64,000 bases of DNA from Hymenobacter wooponensis (GCF_004745865.1 NZ_SRKZ01000001.1:496001-560000), one strand, 5' to 3'; counted from the stretch's first letter, positions 51,975-61,756 are shown. The notes: a model not told the origin generated them from the letters alone. Program-made: numbers and translations.

Positions 51975-52913
51975 ATGAACCTGAATGCTTCCCTCCGCTC
52001 CTGCCTTGCCGCTTTCCTGCTCCTGACTGCCAGCACTCCGGCTGCTCTGGCTACAGCCGCAGCGCCCACCGCGGCCGTAGCTGATACTCCGGCCTCGCAC
52101 CCTGCCTTCACGGTGCAAGTAGTTGGTAAGGGCCAGCCCATGCTGTTAATTCCGGGCCTGACCTGCCCCGGCGCCGTGTGGGAAGCCACCGTGGCACACT
52201 ACCAGAAGCAGTACCAGTGCCATGTAGTATCGCTGGCTGGTTTTGGCGGCACGCCGGCCCTGCCTAACACCCAGCAATTCCTGCAACAAGTTCGCGACCA
52301 GCTGCTGGCCTACATCAAAACCCAGAAGCTCACCCGGCCCGTGGTAGTAGGCCACAGCTTGGGCGGTTTCATGGCCCTTTGGCTCAGCGCCACCCAACCC
52401 GAAGCTGTAGGCCCCTTGGTTATCGTGGACTCGCTGCCCTTCTTGGCTGCTATCCAAAACCCGGCGCTGACGGTGGAGCAAGCCAAACCTATGGCCGAGA
52501 ACATGCGCCAGCAGATGAGCCAGGGTAAAATGTCGGCGGCCGTTGCTCGCCAAACCTCGGCCTCCATGATGTCCGACACTGCTCGCATCTCTCAGGCTAC
52601 CCGCTGGTCGCTGGCTTCCGACCCCGCCACGGTGGCCCAGGCCTACTACGACCTCATGACCACCGACCTGCGCCAAGACGTGGCCCGCATTCAGCAGCCC
52701 ACGCTGGTGCTGGGCGCCTGGGCCGCCTACAAGGCCTACGGCTCCACGAAAGAAGGAACCAAGGCCGTATTTGAGCAGCAATATGCCAAGCTGCCTCAGC
52801 ACCGCATCGAGATGTCGGAAGCAGGCAAGCACTTCCTTATGTGGGACGACACGCAGTGGTTCTTCGCCCAAACCGACGCATTTTTGAAGCAAAACAGCGT
52901 GGCTAAAAAGTAA
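51975..52913 (+). CDS. Secreted alpha/beta-hydrolase
   Basis: 312 aa. Signal peptide to about residue 25-30 (LAAFLLLTASTPAALATAAA). The fold is alpha/beta hydrolase: oxyanion strand MLLIPGLTCPGAVWEATVAH, nucleophile elbow GHSLGG in RPVVVGHSLGGFMALWLS, acid near PTLVLGAWAAYKAY, and the catalytic His in SEAGKHFLMWDD. Substrate is not evident; the family includes esterases and lipases. It begins a run of co-directional genes up to the LytTR regulator, but gaps are about 30-90 bp. Confidence 0.9.
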   Translation: MNLNASLRSCLAAFLLLTASTPAALATAAAPTAAVADTPASHPAFTVQVVGKGQPMLLIPGLTCPGAVWEATVAHYQKQYQCHVVSLAGFGGTPALPNTQQFLQQVRDQLLAYIKTQKLTRPVVVGHSLGGFMALWLSATQPEAVGPLVIVDSLPFLAAIQNPALTVEQAKPMAENMRQQMSQGKMSAAVARQTSASMMSDTARISQATRWSLASDPATVAQAYYDLMTTDLRQDVARIQQPTLVLGAWAAYKAYGSTKEGTKAVFEQQYAKLPQHRIEMSEAGKHFLMWDDTQWFFAQTDAFLKQNSVAKK

Positions 52914-53001
52914 CAGGCTCTTGTCGGCACGCTTAACCGGCAGGGCTGCCAAACGCAGCTCTGCCGTTCTTCCTCTATCCATCTTACACTTACTGGCGCA
53001 T

Positions 53002-53586
53002 ATGCCTCTGCAAGAAGAATTCATGGCCCTACGGCTTGAGCTGTCGGTGAAGGCAAAGAATGGGATTGATTTCCTGGCGGCGGCCAGCGTGGTGTGGGCT
53101 GCCATTGCCTTCGTCTGGTTGCTGCCTTACCCACTGGCGCATAAGGCCTTCATCACCTTCTTTGTGGGAGCCGCTACCTTTCCATTGGCCTGGCTTTTCT
53201 CGAAGGTGTTCCGCACCACATGGAGCCTCCCGCACAATCCGCTCCAGCCCCTAGGCCTGTGGCTGAATGTTGCGCAGCTGTTTTATTTCCCCTTTCTTAT
53301 GTTCGTTTATAGCAAGTACCCCTTCTATTTTATCATGACCTACGGCATTATTACGGGGGCACATTTCTTTCCGTATGCCTGGTTTTACCGCGCTCAGCCT
53401 TTCGCCATCATGGCGGGCATTATTCCGGTAGGCTGCTTACTGCTGGGCCTGCGCTTGGCCGTAGGCCAGTTGTATCTGATTCCGGCGTTTATGGTTTGCT
53501 CACTGCTGGCACTGTGTGGCTTGCTGCTTGTTTCCTATCGTCAGAATAGCAAGGCCTACGCAAGCTTAGCGGTGCCTGCTCACTAA
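53002..53586 (+). CDS. Multi-span membrane protein of unknown function (possibly DUF7010-like)
   Basis: 194 aa from the ATG at 53002 (MPLQEEFMALRLELSVKAKN). Six hydrophobic segments: FLAAASVVWAAIAFVWLLPY, FITFFVGAATFPLAWLFSKV, FYFPFLMFVYSKYPFYFIMT, ITGAHFFPYAWFYRAQPF, AGIIPVGCLLLGLRLAV, and FMVCSLLALCGLLLVSYR. I think it belongs to a conserved family named by length and pattern only. No catalytic motif. It sits 31 bp before the LytS-type kinase and may be its regulated target. Confidence 0.7.
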   Translation: MPLQEEFMALRLELSVKAKNGIDFLAAASVVWAAIAFVWLLPYPLAHKAFITFFVGAATFPLAWLFSKVFRTTWSLPHNPLQPLGLWLNVAQLFYFPFLMFVYSKYPFYFIMTYGIITGAHFFPYAWFYRAQPFAIMAGIIPVGCLLLGLRLAVGQLYLIPAFMVCSLLALCGLLLVSYRQNSKAYASLAVPAH

Positions 53587-53617
53587 CCCGGTTATCCTGC
53601 TGCTTCCTCCATTTACT

Positions 53618-54724
53618 ATGTTCTCTTACGCTGCTGTTCCTGCTCCCACCCGCTTGTACTGGCACTGCCAACTCTTTGGCTGGAGCCTCTACTTCGTGGT
53701 TTGCCTGTGTGCGTTTGGTTTTATGGGCGCAGCCTCCGCCGACATGGTGAAGATTAACCTGGCCATTGCGGCTACCATGCTAGTCATTACGCATTGGCTG
53801 CGCTACCACCTGCGGGCTAATAAGTGGGAGCAGTTGCCGCCTCTGCCGCTGTTGGGGCGCCTGCTGGTTGCCCACGCCCTGCTGTCGGTGATTAGTCAGG
53901 TAATTATTGGGGCGCTGATTATTCTACTGATTAAACCTGCCAGCGACGGTAATCCGCACGGCTGGGCGCAGTTTTTTGGCTATGCCGCCAACGTCAACAT
54001 CTTGCTGTGGCTATGGGCGGGGTTTTACTTTGGCTGGCACTACCTCACTCGCTACAAACAGGCAGAGGTAGATAAGTGGAAGCTGGCAACGGCGGTGCAA
54101 GAAGCCGAAATGCGCACCCTGAAGTCCCAGATCAACCCGCACTTCATGTTCAATGGGCTCAATAACATCCGGGCCTTGGTGATGGAAGACCCACTGCGGG
54201 CTCGCGACATGATTACCCATCTCTCTGACCTGCTGCGCTATTCCATTCAGCTAAACAGCGCCGAGCAGGTGCCCCTAGGCCGGGAGCTGGAAATAGTGGA
54301 GCACTACCTGCAGCTTGAGGCGTTGCAGCTCGAAGAACGCCTCACGTATTCCCTGGACGTAGACCCGGCGGCCCTGCCGGTGCAGGTCCCGCCCATGACG
54401 CTGCAATTGCTGGTTGAAAACGCCATTAAGCACGGTATTGCCCCGCGGCCTGAGGGAGGCTTCATTCGGCTGCGGGCTCAACTGGCAACCACTACCAACT
54501 CCTTGCACATTGAGGTCCGTAGCACAGGACAATACCAGCCCCAGCCCGGCCGCGAGGGCGTAGGCCTCCGCAATGCCCGCGAGCGAATGGCCCTGTTGTA
54601 TGGCTCCTCCGCGGGCCTCCGCATTGCTAACGACCCTGCCCAGCGTGAGGTAGTGTTAGCCGAGTTGCAACTCCCTATTACTCCCGCTCAGGTTGCCGCT
54701 CCTGCCCTGGTATCCCGCTTTTAA
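53618..54724 (+). CDS. LytS-type sensor histidine kinase
   Basis: 368 aa. Four membrane helices (about 15-150) with no separate sensor, then a linker helix and the His_kinase domain: SQINPHFMFNGLNNIRALV with His175. The ATPase part has LLVENAIKHGIAPR (N-box) and GVGLRNARERMALLYGSSAG (G2-like). This is the LytS/AlgZ family that works with LytTR regulators. The regulator starts 18 bp after the stop, so they are co-translated. Confidence 0.93.
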   Translation: MFSYAAVPAPTRLYWHCQLFGWSLYFVVCLCAFGFMGAASADMVKINLAIAATMLVITHWLRYHLRANKWEQLPPLPLLGRLLVAHALLSVISQVIIGALIILLIKPASDGNPHGWAQFFGYAANVNILLWLWAGFYFGWHYLTRYKQAEVDKWKLATAVQEAEMRTLKSQINPHFMFNGLNNIRALVMEDPLRARDMITHLSDLLRYSIQLNSAEQVPLGRELEIVEHYLQLEALQLEERLTYSLDVDPAALPVQVPPMTLQLLVENAIKHGIAPRPEGGFIRLRAQLATTTNSLHIEVRSTGQYQPQPGREGVGLRNARERMALLYGSSAGLRIANDPAQREVVLAELQLPITPAQVAAPALVSRF

Positions 54725-54742
54725 TTCGCCCTTACGCTTCCC

Positions 54743-55489
54743 ATGAACGCCCTGTTAGTTGACGACTCTCGCCTGGCCCGCGCCGAACTCCGCCACCTGT
54801 TACACGCTTTTCCTGACGTTCAGATTGTCGGCGAGGCCCGCCACGCCGCCGAAGCCCGTACTCAACTCCAACAGCTGCAACCCGATCTGCTGTTTCTCGA
54901 CATTCATATGCCCGGCGAAACAGGGTTTGAACTGCTGGCTACTCTCGATCAGGCTCCGCACGTCATCTTCACCACCGCCTACGATGAGTACGCGTTGCGG
55001 GCTTTCGAGGTAAATGCGCTAGACTATCTGCTGAAGCCGGTGCAAGAAGGCCGTTTGGCTGCCGCGTTGGAGAAGGCCCGCGCGAAGCTTACCGTGCCCG
55101 TTTTGGCTACCACGGCCGGGCCCAGTACTGCCGATGAGCCGGCACCTTCCCCCCTTACTGCTCAAGACCAAGTATTTGTGAAAGATGGTGAGCGGTGCTG
55201 GTTTGTGCGGCTCGCTGATATTAAGCTGTTTGAAATCAATGGGAGCTACACCCAGATTTACTTTGAGCAGCACCGCCCGCTTATTCCGCGCACTTTGCAG
55301 CACCTGGAAGCCCGCCTCGACCCAAAAGTATTTTTCCGGGCTAACCGACAGCAGATCATCAATCTGAAGTGGATTGCCAGTATTGAACCCTGGTTTAGCA
55401 ATACATTAAAAATTCAGCTTCAAGACGGCCCCGAGGTAGAAGTATCGCGGCAGCAGTCAGTGCGGTTTAAAGAGCTTATGAGCCTGTAA
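54743..55489 (+). CDS. LytTR-family response regulator
   Basis: 248 aa. The receiver has Asp53 in LLFLDIHMPGETG and Lys in YLLKPVQEGRL. After a Pro/Ala linker the LytTR DNA-binding domain occupies about 155-245 (VFVKDGERCWFVRLADIKLF, FFRANRQQIINLKWIASIEP, VEVSRQQSVRFKELM). LytTR regulators often control envelope or surface genes. Partner of the LytS kinase upstream. Confidence 0.93.
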   Translation: MNALLVDDSRLARAELRHLLHAFPDVQIVGEARHAAEARTQLQQLQPDLLFLDIHMPGETGFELLATLDQAPHVIFTTAYDEYALRAFEVNALDYLLKPVQEGRLAAALEKARAKLTVPVLATTAGPSTADEPAPSPLTAQDQVFVKDGERCWFVRLADIKLFEINGSYTQIYFEQHRPLIPRTLQHLEARLDPKVFFRANRQQIINLKWIASIEPWFSNTLKIQLQDGPEVEVSRQQSVRFKELMSL

Positions 55490-55600
55490 ACTTGCAGAAT
55501 ATCAATTCAATTGCATCTTTTTCCCGCTCACGTTAGTACAATAGGAAGAGCCAGTTGCTCACTGCCCGCCGGCAGACTCCCTCACCGAGACTCTCTTCCC

Positions 55601-55861
55601 ATGAAAACGATACTATACATTTCTGTTCTTGGCCTACTGATAACCGGCACCTCGTGCTCCCAGGAAAAAGTCTTGCACAACCCTCGCAATGGCTACGGCT
55701 CAGTGAAAGTGAAAGGCGAAAAGCGTGGCAACAACAAAGCCCAGTTCAAGAAGAACCATAATACCATCGGTTTTGGTCTGGATATGAATGGCAACAACCC
55801 GTACAAGTTTCGCATGGTCGACTCAGGTAAGCCCTACAAATACACCAACAAGCCCAAATAG
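55601..55861 (+). CDS. Small lipoprotein of unknown function
   Basis: 86 aa from the ATG at 55601. MKTILYISVLGLLITGTSCS has a lipobox ITGTSC with Cys19. The mature part is basic with Gly and Asn (NPRNGYGSVKVKGEKRGNN, GFGLDMNGNNPYKFRMVDSG). Unrecognised. It follows the LytTR gene by about 110 bp. Confidence 0.75.
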   Translation: MKTILYISVLGLLITGTSCSQEKVLHNPRNGYGSVKVKGEKRGNNKAQFKKNHNTIGFGLDMNGNNPYKFRMVDSGKPYKYTNKPK

Positions 55862-55884
55862 GCTATCGTACTGATTTCGAACAA

Positions 55885-55924
55885 ACACAAAAAACCACTC
55901 TACTCCGGGGTGGCTTTTTTGTGT
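55885..55924 (+). terminator. Intrinsic terminator
   Basis: ACACAAAAAACCACTC pairs with GGGGTGGCTTTTTTGTGT with a short loop and a six-T run. Confidence 0.85.
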
Positions 55925-56101
55925 CTATTTGAGATACATGATAACTCTACCTAACTGAGCAGTAAATTAATACTAAGCATCATAAGCTAATTTACATTAG
56001 CCACTTGACCATAAAATAAGGTTTGCTTCCGGGGCCGTATGTAGGATCCGGAAATGTTACTTTTACGTACTGTTAGTTTCGTCTCTTGTGGCTTCTGTTG
56101 G

Positions 56102-58936
56102 ATGGTTAGACTGTTACTCCGTTCCCTATTTTGTGGGTTATTCCTAGGCCTGCTGGTTTTGCCAGTAATGGCCCAAGTGTCTGGTCAGCCTATCTTGGTG
56201 GCTCCTGGCACCACCATAGAGCCAGGACGCCTAGTATTCCGGCTTAAACCAGCTTATGCCGCCCAAGCCAAGGCTAATGGCGTGGCAGTAACGGCTTTGC
56301 AAACGGCTTTAAGTAGCGTGGGTGCCACGGCCGTGCACCAGAAGTTTCCGCAAGCACAGGGGGTAGCACTCAAGCGCTCAGGCGGGGTTGATTTGAGCCT
56401 GTTATACCAAGTAGAGTTTGACCGTAGCTTGGCTCCTGAGAAAGCCTGCCAGCAGCTCCTGCTCAGTGGCGCCGTAGAATATGCGGAGCCCCGCTATAGC
56501 CGCCAACCCCTCTACCAGCCCAACGACCCTTTGGCCGACTCTACCAGTGCTAATGGTCAATATCACCTGAAGAATATCCGGGCTTACCGCGCCTGGGACA
56601 TCACCAATGGTGATACCAGCATGGTGATTGGTATTGTTGATGGCGGCACCCGCTACACGCACGAAGACCTAGCCAGCCAAATTCAGCTCAACCGCCTCGA
56701 CCCCATTGATGGCATTGACAACGACCATGACGGGTACATCGACAACTACCGTGGCTGGGATTTCGCCGACAACGACAACGACGCTTCTCAGGATCCTACA
56801 AGCTTACATGGTATTTTAGTAGCTGGCTGTGCCGCCGCCGCCGCCGATAATAGTAAGGGTATTGCGGGTGTAGGTTACAAGTGCCGCTTCATGCCACTAA
56901 AAATATACCCTAGTACCCCCGCGGGTAGCTTTGGAGGGTATGAGGCCATTGTATACGCCGCTGAACATGGGTGTAAAGTCATTAATCTTTCGTGGGGAGG
57001 CGAGGGGGGCCGCTCGCAGTTTGAGCAAGATATTATCAACTACGCCGCTATCAACCACGACGTGGTAATAGTAGCTGCAGCAGGTAATACCAACGCCGAG
57101 CTGGACTTCTACCCGGCCAGCTACCAAAACGTACTTTCGGTAGCTTCCCTCCTACCTTCAGATGAAAAGGTAACCGCTGCCACCTACAGCCGTCGTGTCG
57201 ACCTGTCGGCCCCAGGCTTGCAAATATTAACTACGTTAGGCCTTAGCGACACTGATTACCTTGCCGTAGGAGGCTCCTCCTTTGCGGCTCCGCTGGTATC
57301 TGGGGCAGCGGCATTAGTACGAGTGAAGTTTCCGCAATACAATGCGGCCCAAGTGGCCGCTCAGCTGCGCCAGACTACCGATAACATCTATGGGCTGCCG
57401 GGCAACGCGGCCTATATTGGCAAGCTAGGCACAGGCCGCCTGAACGTATTGCGCGCCGTAGCCCTTACCGACCGCCGGTCGGCCCGGGTGACCAGCAGTG
57501 TCCTGACTCCCGCACGGGCTGCCTTCAAACCAGGTGAGGCGCTTCAGCTGACGGTGAATGTGCAAAACCTGCTTCAGCCGGTAACTGCCCTTACCATCAC
57601 GGTTACATCCCTTTCCTCTTATCTCACGGTACGGCAGGGCACCTTTGTGGCCGGTGCGCTAACCACGCTGCAGCGTATCAGCAATTCCACTACGCCTTAT
57701 CAGTTGGCAGTAGCAGGCTCTGTGCCGCTCAATACAACGGCGGTGTTGCGCTACCATCTGGAAGACGCTACTACCGGATATCAGGAAGATCAATACGAAA
57801 CCTTGCTGCTGAATCCGGACTATGTGGTGCTGGATGCGAACGACCTGCGCCTCACGATGACTAGCCGGGGTAAACTGGGCTACGTGAACCTCAATAACAG
57901 CATTGGGGAAGGCATCAGCTACAAAAGTGGCTCTCCGCTCTTGTATGAGGGTGGCCTACTGGTTGCTACTTCTCCCACTCGCGTATCCAACAACCTGCGC
58001 ACCAACTTTCCTAAGAGCGACCAAAACTTCTACTCGCAGGTTCGCGCCACCCTGCGCGACCAAGCCGTACGGGCCGATCAAGAGGCCTATGGTACCTTCC
58101 GCGACTCCTTACCCAGCGACACCCGCGGCCGGACCGTTGGAGTGCGGGTACGGCAGGTGGCCTACGCCTGGGCAACTGCCCCGCACCGCGACTACATAAT
58201 ACTGGAATACCACCTGACCAACCTCACGGCTGATACGCTGCGCCCGTTGCACGCAGGCTTGTTCATGGACTGGGACTTGGCACCTAATGCCGCTCGCAAT
58301 GCAGCCGGCTGGGATTCTACGCGTGCCCTGGCCTACGTGTACGCTCCTGCTTCCCCCAATCAATACGCCGGAGTCAAACACCTTACGGGTGGTAAGCCGA
58401 GCGTATATTCCATGGCTGATGATCGGACGGCTCCGGTGTACCTGGGCAATGGTTTCAGTAGCGCCGAGAAGTTCCTGACCCTGAGCAGCGGTACCCGCAA
58501 TGCTACGGCAGGCCTGCCTTCGGGTACGGATGTAGCTCAGGTGACCGGGGCGGCCTTATCGCGGTTGGCGCCCGGCGACTCCGTGGTTGTGGCGTTTGCC
58601 GTGCTGGCGGCTCCTTCCTTGGCTCAGCTACAAGCCGCTGCTGAAGCAGCGCAGTCGCGCTACTCGCAGGTGCTGCCAGTGCGGGCGGCCGCAGCCCCGG
58701 CGGGCTTACAGCTCTACCCCAATCCCACCACGGGGCAGGTGCAGCTTGTGCTTCCCACTGGCCTAGGGCCCGCTACCGTGCAGGTGCTTTCTGCGCTAGG
58801 CCAGGCGGTGCTGCGTCAGAGCGTGGCGCCCGGCACCACCCAGCTCGACCTGAGCCACCAAGCGGCGGGCATGTACCTGGTGCGGATTTCTACGGCGGCC
58901 GGGGTAATCAGTCAGCGGATAGTGGTTCAGCCTTAA
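56102..58936 (+). CDS. Secreted subtilisin-like (S8) serine protease with T9SS sorting domain
   Basis: 944 aa from the ATG at 56102 (MVRLLLRSLFCGLFLGLLVL, signal peptide to VMAQ); an ATG 48 bp upstream gives an extra unlikely leader. A propeptide-like region (about 25-140; GRLVFRLKPAYAAQAKANGV) precedes the S8 domain with Asp180 (IGIVDGGTRYTHEDL), His236 (SLHGILVAG) and Ser393 (GGSSFAAPLVSGAAAL). Beta-rich Fn/CARDB-like domains follow (about 460-870). The last 75 residues are a type A sorting domain: LQLYPNPTTGQVQLVLPTG...VLSALGQAVLRQSV...AAGMYLVRISTAAGVISQRI. The protein is exported by type IX secretion and acts at or beyond the cell surface. The catalytic triad is intact. Confidence 0.93.
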   Translation: MVRLLLRSLFCGLFLGLLVLPVMAQVSGQPILVAPGTTIEPGRLVFRLKPAYAAQAKANGVAVTALQTALSSVGATAVHQKFPQAQGVALKRSGGVDLSLLYQVEFDRSLAPEKACQQLLLSGAVEYAEPRYSRQPLYQPNDPLADSTSANGQYHLKNIRAYRAWDITNGDTSMVIGIVDGGTRYTHEDLASQIQLNRLDPIDGIDNDHDGYIDNYRGWDFADNDNDASQDPTSLHGILVAGCAAAAADNSKGIAGVGYKCRFMPLKIYPSTPAGSFGGYEAIVYAAEHGCKVINLSWGGEGGRSQFEQDIINYAAINHDVVIVAAAGNTNAELDFYPASYQNVLSVASLLPSDEKVTAATYSRRVDLSAPGLQILTTLGLSDTDYLAVGGSSFAAPLVSGAAALVRVKFPQYNAAQVAAQLRQTTDNIYGLPGNAAYIGKLGTGRLNVLRAVALTDRRSARVTSSVLTPARAAFKPGEALQLTVNVQNLLQPVTALTITVTSLSSYLTVRQGTFVAGALTTLQRISNSTTPYQLAVAGSVPLNTTAVLRYHLEDATTGYQEDQYETLLLNPDYVVLDANDLRLTMTSRGKLGYVNLNNSIGEGISYKSGSPLLYEGGLLVATSPTRVSNNLRTNFPKSDQNFYSQVRATLRDQAVRADQEAYGTFRDSLPSDTRGRTVGVRVRQVAYAWATAPHRDYIILEYHLTNLTADTLRPLHAGLFMDWDLAPNAARNAAGWDSTRALAYVYAPASPNQYAGVKHLTGGKPSVYSMADDRTAPVYLGNGFSSAEKFLTLSSGTRNATAGLPSGTDVAQVTGAALSRLAPGDSVVVAFAVLAAPSLAQLQAAAEAAQSRYSQVLPVRAAAAPAGLQLYPNPTTGQVQLVLPTGLGPATVQVLSALGQAVLRQSVAPGTTQLDLSHQAAGMYLVRISTAAGVISQRIVVQP

Positions 58937-59086
58937 ACCTATAGGCAAACACTCCGGCACAAGTAGAGCACCAATACCACAGATTTAGTGCGGGTTAGTC
59001 CACGGTTTCAGGTGGGCAGCATTCACTTAAGCCAATACGGGAGTACAGGGCTACAAGCAAGCAATGTGGTTGAGCTAAAAGGCCGG

Positions 59087-59094
59087 TATCTTTG
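59087..59094 (+). promoter_or_regulatory. Bacteroidota -7 element of aspA
   Basis: TATCTTTG is an exact match to TAnnTTTG, 66 bp before the aspA ATG, with TTG at 59070-59072 (spacing 14 bp, shorter than the usual 19). Confidence 0.55.
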
Positions 59095-59160
59095 CGGTGC
59101 TTTCCTTCCACCCTTGAGCTTTCTTCTCGTAGAAGAAGCTTCCCACCTGAACAATTCCCC

Positions 59161-60585
59161 ATGGAAACTACCCAGCTTGCACAAGCTCCCCGGCTCGAAC
59201 ACGACTTTCTTGGTGAGCGTCTTATCCCCGAGAACGTTTACTATGGCATTCAGACGCTGCGGGCGCTGGAAAACTTCGATATCACGGGTATCCCGCTGAA
59301 GGCCGAGCCGCTGTTTGTGCAGTCCCTGGCCTACGTGAAGAAAGCCGCCGCCCTGGCCAACCGCGAGCTGGGTGTACTCGATGCTACTATTGCCGAGTAT
59401 ATCAGTCGGGCCTGCGACCGGGTTATTTCGGGTGAGCTAGATGACCAATTCCTGACCGACATGATTCAGGGCGGCGCCGGCACCTCGGTGAACATGAACG
59501 CCAACGAGGTTATTGCCAATGTAGCCCTGGAGATGATGGGCCATCAGAAGGGCGAGTACGAGTTCTGCCACCCCAACAACCACGTCAACTGCTCGCAGTC
59601 TACCAACGACGCATACCCCACGGCCTTCCGCATTGCCCTCAACAACAAGCTGGTGGGCTACCGCCGCGCGCTGGAGCAGCTAGCTGATGCCTTTGCCCAA
59701 AAAGGCGATGAATTTCAGAACGTCCTGAAAATGGGCCGCACCCAGCTTCAGGATGCCGTACCCATGAGCATGGGCGATGAATTTCGGGCCTTCGCTACCA
59801 ACCTGCGCGAGGAGCTGCTTCGCATTGATGATAGCCGCCACCTAATTCGGGAAATTAACATGGGGGCCACCGCAATCGGCACCCGGGTAAATGCGCCGAC
59901 GGGCTACGCGGAACTGGTAACCGAATACCTGCGCGACCTGACTGGCCTAGACCTGGTGCTGGCCGGCGACCTAATTGAGGCTACCTACGATACGGGCGCG
60001 TACGTGCAGCTTTCGGGGGTACTCAAGCGCACCGCCGTGAAGCTATCTAAGATCTGTAATGACTTGCGCCTACTTTCCTCGGGGCCGCGCGCGGGTCTGA
60101 ATGAAATCAATCTACCGCCCCTGCAGCCGGGCTCCAGCATTATGCCCGGCAAGGTAAACCCCGTGGTACCGGAGGTAGTGAACCAAACGGCCTTCTACGT
60201 AATTGGCGCCGACCTTACCGTGACCATGGCCGCAGAGGCGGGCCAGTTGCAGCTGAACGTGATGGAGCCCGTTATTTCCTTCGCACTGTTCACCTCTATC
60301 TCCTACATGACCCGCGCCTGCCACACCTTGCGTGAGAAGTGCGTGGTGGGCATTACGGCCAATGCGCAGCACACGGAGCAGCAAGTGCGCAACAGCGTGG
60401 GCATTGTAACGCAGCTCAACCCTGTGTTGGGCTACGAGACTTCCGCCGAAATTGCCAAAGAAGCCCTGCGCACCGGCAAGTCGGTGTACGACGTGGCCGT
60501 GACGGAGCGTCAGCTGCTGACACAGGCCAAGTGGGACGAGATTTTCACCTTTGAAAACCTGATTCGGCCGCACTTCATCCAGTAG
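59161..60585 (+). CDS. aspA: Aspartate ammonia-lyase
   Basis: 474 aa from the ATG at 59161 (METTQLAQAPRLEHDFLGER). Family signatures: ALENFDITGIPLKAEPLFVQ, GGAGTSVNMNANEVIANVAL, VNCSQSTNDAYPTAFRIALN, GRTQLQDAVPMSMGDEFRAF, and the SS loop GSSIMPGKVNPVVPEVVNQT. It makes fumarate and ammonia from aspartate, feeding the TCA cycle. Length fits AspA rather than fumarase. Monocistronic, own promoter and terminator. Confidence 0.96.
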   Translation: METTQLAQAPRLEHDFLGERLIPENVYYGIQTLRALENFDITGIPLKAEPLFVQSLAYVKKAAALANRELGVLDATIAEYISRACDRVISGELDDQFLTDMIQGGAGTSVNMNANEVIANVALEMMGHQKGEYEFCHPNNHVNCSQSTNDAYPTAFRIALNNKLVGYRRALEQLADAFAQKGDEFQNVLKMGRTQLQDAVPMSMGDEFRAFATNLREELLRIDDSRHLIREINMGATAIGTRVNAPTGYAELVTEYLRDLTGLDLVLAGDLIEATYDTGAYVQLSGVLKRTAVKLSKICNDLRLLSSGPRAGLNEINLPPLQPGSSIMPGKVNPVVPEVVNQTAFYVIGADLTVTMAAEAGQLQLNVMEPVISFALFTSISYMTRACHTLREKCVVGITANAQHTEQQVRNSVGIVTQLNPVLGYETSAEIAKEALRTGKSVYDVAVTERQLLTQAKWDEIFTFENLIRPHFIQ

Positions 60586-60625
60586 CATCTTGCTCAGGCG
60601 CACTGCCTGCATAGACACCTTTCAG

Positions 60626-60686
60626 GCCGCCCCGTTTGCAGAACTTGCTTCGTCAGCAGAGCCGTTGCAAACGGGGCGGCTTTTTC
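60626..60686 (+). terminator. Terminator of aspA
   Basis: GCCGCCCCGTTTGCA pairs with TGCAAACGGGGCGGC with a 25-base loop, followed by TTTTT. Confidence 0.85.
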
Positions 60687-60773
60687 ATCTCACTTTCCGC
60701 GAGAAAGGTTCCTGCTGGCGTGCAGCCACTATCTTTATAAAACGAGGATTAGTAAGCAGATTACAGGCTTCTT

Positions 60774-61373
60774 ATGAAAGCAGACACGCAGCGATTCGAA
60801 ACTGCCATTCACCGGTTTGATGAGACCAACAGTGACGATCCGACCATGGAGGTAATTGACGGGCGCTCTTACCCCAAAGAAGTGTTGTATGCCCAACGCA
60901 TGAGCGCCTGCCTCGACCAGGTGGCTCCCACCGCCAGCGAGCCGCTGCGCTTAGCGGTGCGATGCCAGCACATCCGCCGGTGGGCCATTCCACGCCAAGA
61001 CTTTCCCATGACCCGCGCCGGTTACCATCAGTGGCGTAACACACTCAAGAAATATCACGCCGAGGTAGCGGGCCGCCTGCTGCAGGAGGTGGGATATGAG
61101 CCCGAAACCATCCTTCGCGTACAGGCGCTGCTGCAAAAGCAGCAGCTACAGCATGATCCGGAAGTGCAGTTGCTGGAAGACGTCATCTGCCTGGTGTTTC
61201 TGGAATACTACTTTCAGGATTTTGCCGCTCAACACCCTGAGGAGAAGGTGATTGACATTGTGCAGAAAACCTGGCGCAAAATGACACCCCAAGGGCATGA
61301 GCTAGCCCTGCAGCTACCCCTCGCTCCCACTGCACAAGCACTTGTAGCGAAGGCATTAGCAAGTGCTGAGTAA
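60774..61373 (+). CDS. DUF4202-family protein
   Basis: 199 aa. MKADTQRFETAIHRFDETNS, RSYPKEVLYAQRMSACLDQV, LAVRCQHIRRWAIPRQDFPM, AGYHQWRNTLKKYHAEVAGR, VQLLEDVICLVFLEYYFQDF match DUF4202, an HD-domain-like fold: His residues near 67 (CQHIRRW) and Glu/Asp near 143-144 could be metal ligands. Function unknown. Present in many bacteria, often near glutamate or nitrogen genes. Here it follows aspA by 188 bp after a terminator. Confidence 0.9.
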   Translation: MKADTQRFETAIHRFDETNSDDPTMEVIDGRSYPKEVLYAQRMSACLDQVAPTASEPLRLAVRCQHIRRWAIPRQDFPMTRAGYHQWRNTLKKYHAEVAGRLLQEVGYEPETILRVQALLQKQQLQHDPEVQLLEDVICLVFLEYYFQDFAAQHPEEKVIDIVQKTWRKMTPQGHELALQLPLAPTAQALVAKALASAE

Positions 61374-61427
61374 GTAGCCTGGTGCCATAGTGGCCTAGAA
61401 AGCTGACTTACAACTTCATTCTATTTT

Positions 61428-61510
61428 AGCACGTCAGCCTGACGAAGAAGGATCTTCTCAGGTAAGAACGACAGGCCTAGATGGTCCTTCTCACCGCTCA
61501 GGATGATGTT
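61428..61510. repeat. Inverted-repeat element, family A divergent copy, in a gene-free 380-bp gap
   Basis: AGCACGTCAGCCTGACGAAG...GGTCCTTCTCACCGCTCAGG ATGATGTT carries the family A ends but with more mismatches. GGCCTAG occurs in the loop. The rest of 61374-61756 holds two more GGCCTAG motifs (61392, 61643) and no gene. Confidence 0.65.
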
Positions 61511-61756
61511 ACCCTCCCTGCCCTCATTATACAAGGCGAGGCAGTGGCCTTGCGGGAAGAGCTCTGCCAGGGCTAGCTACATGCCAGATGGTTAGGTAGT
61601 GGAGGCAGGTAGCATGAAATTATTCTGTGGGTGCGGATGAGTGGCCTAGGACAGGCTGAAACAGGCTTTTCACCATCTACTTTGTAAACTCAACTTAACT
61701 AACCACTTACGCAAGTCGTATGCAGTAGCACTTTCCACTACTAATACTCTTGCTGT

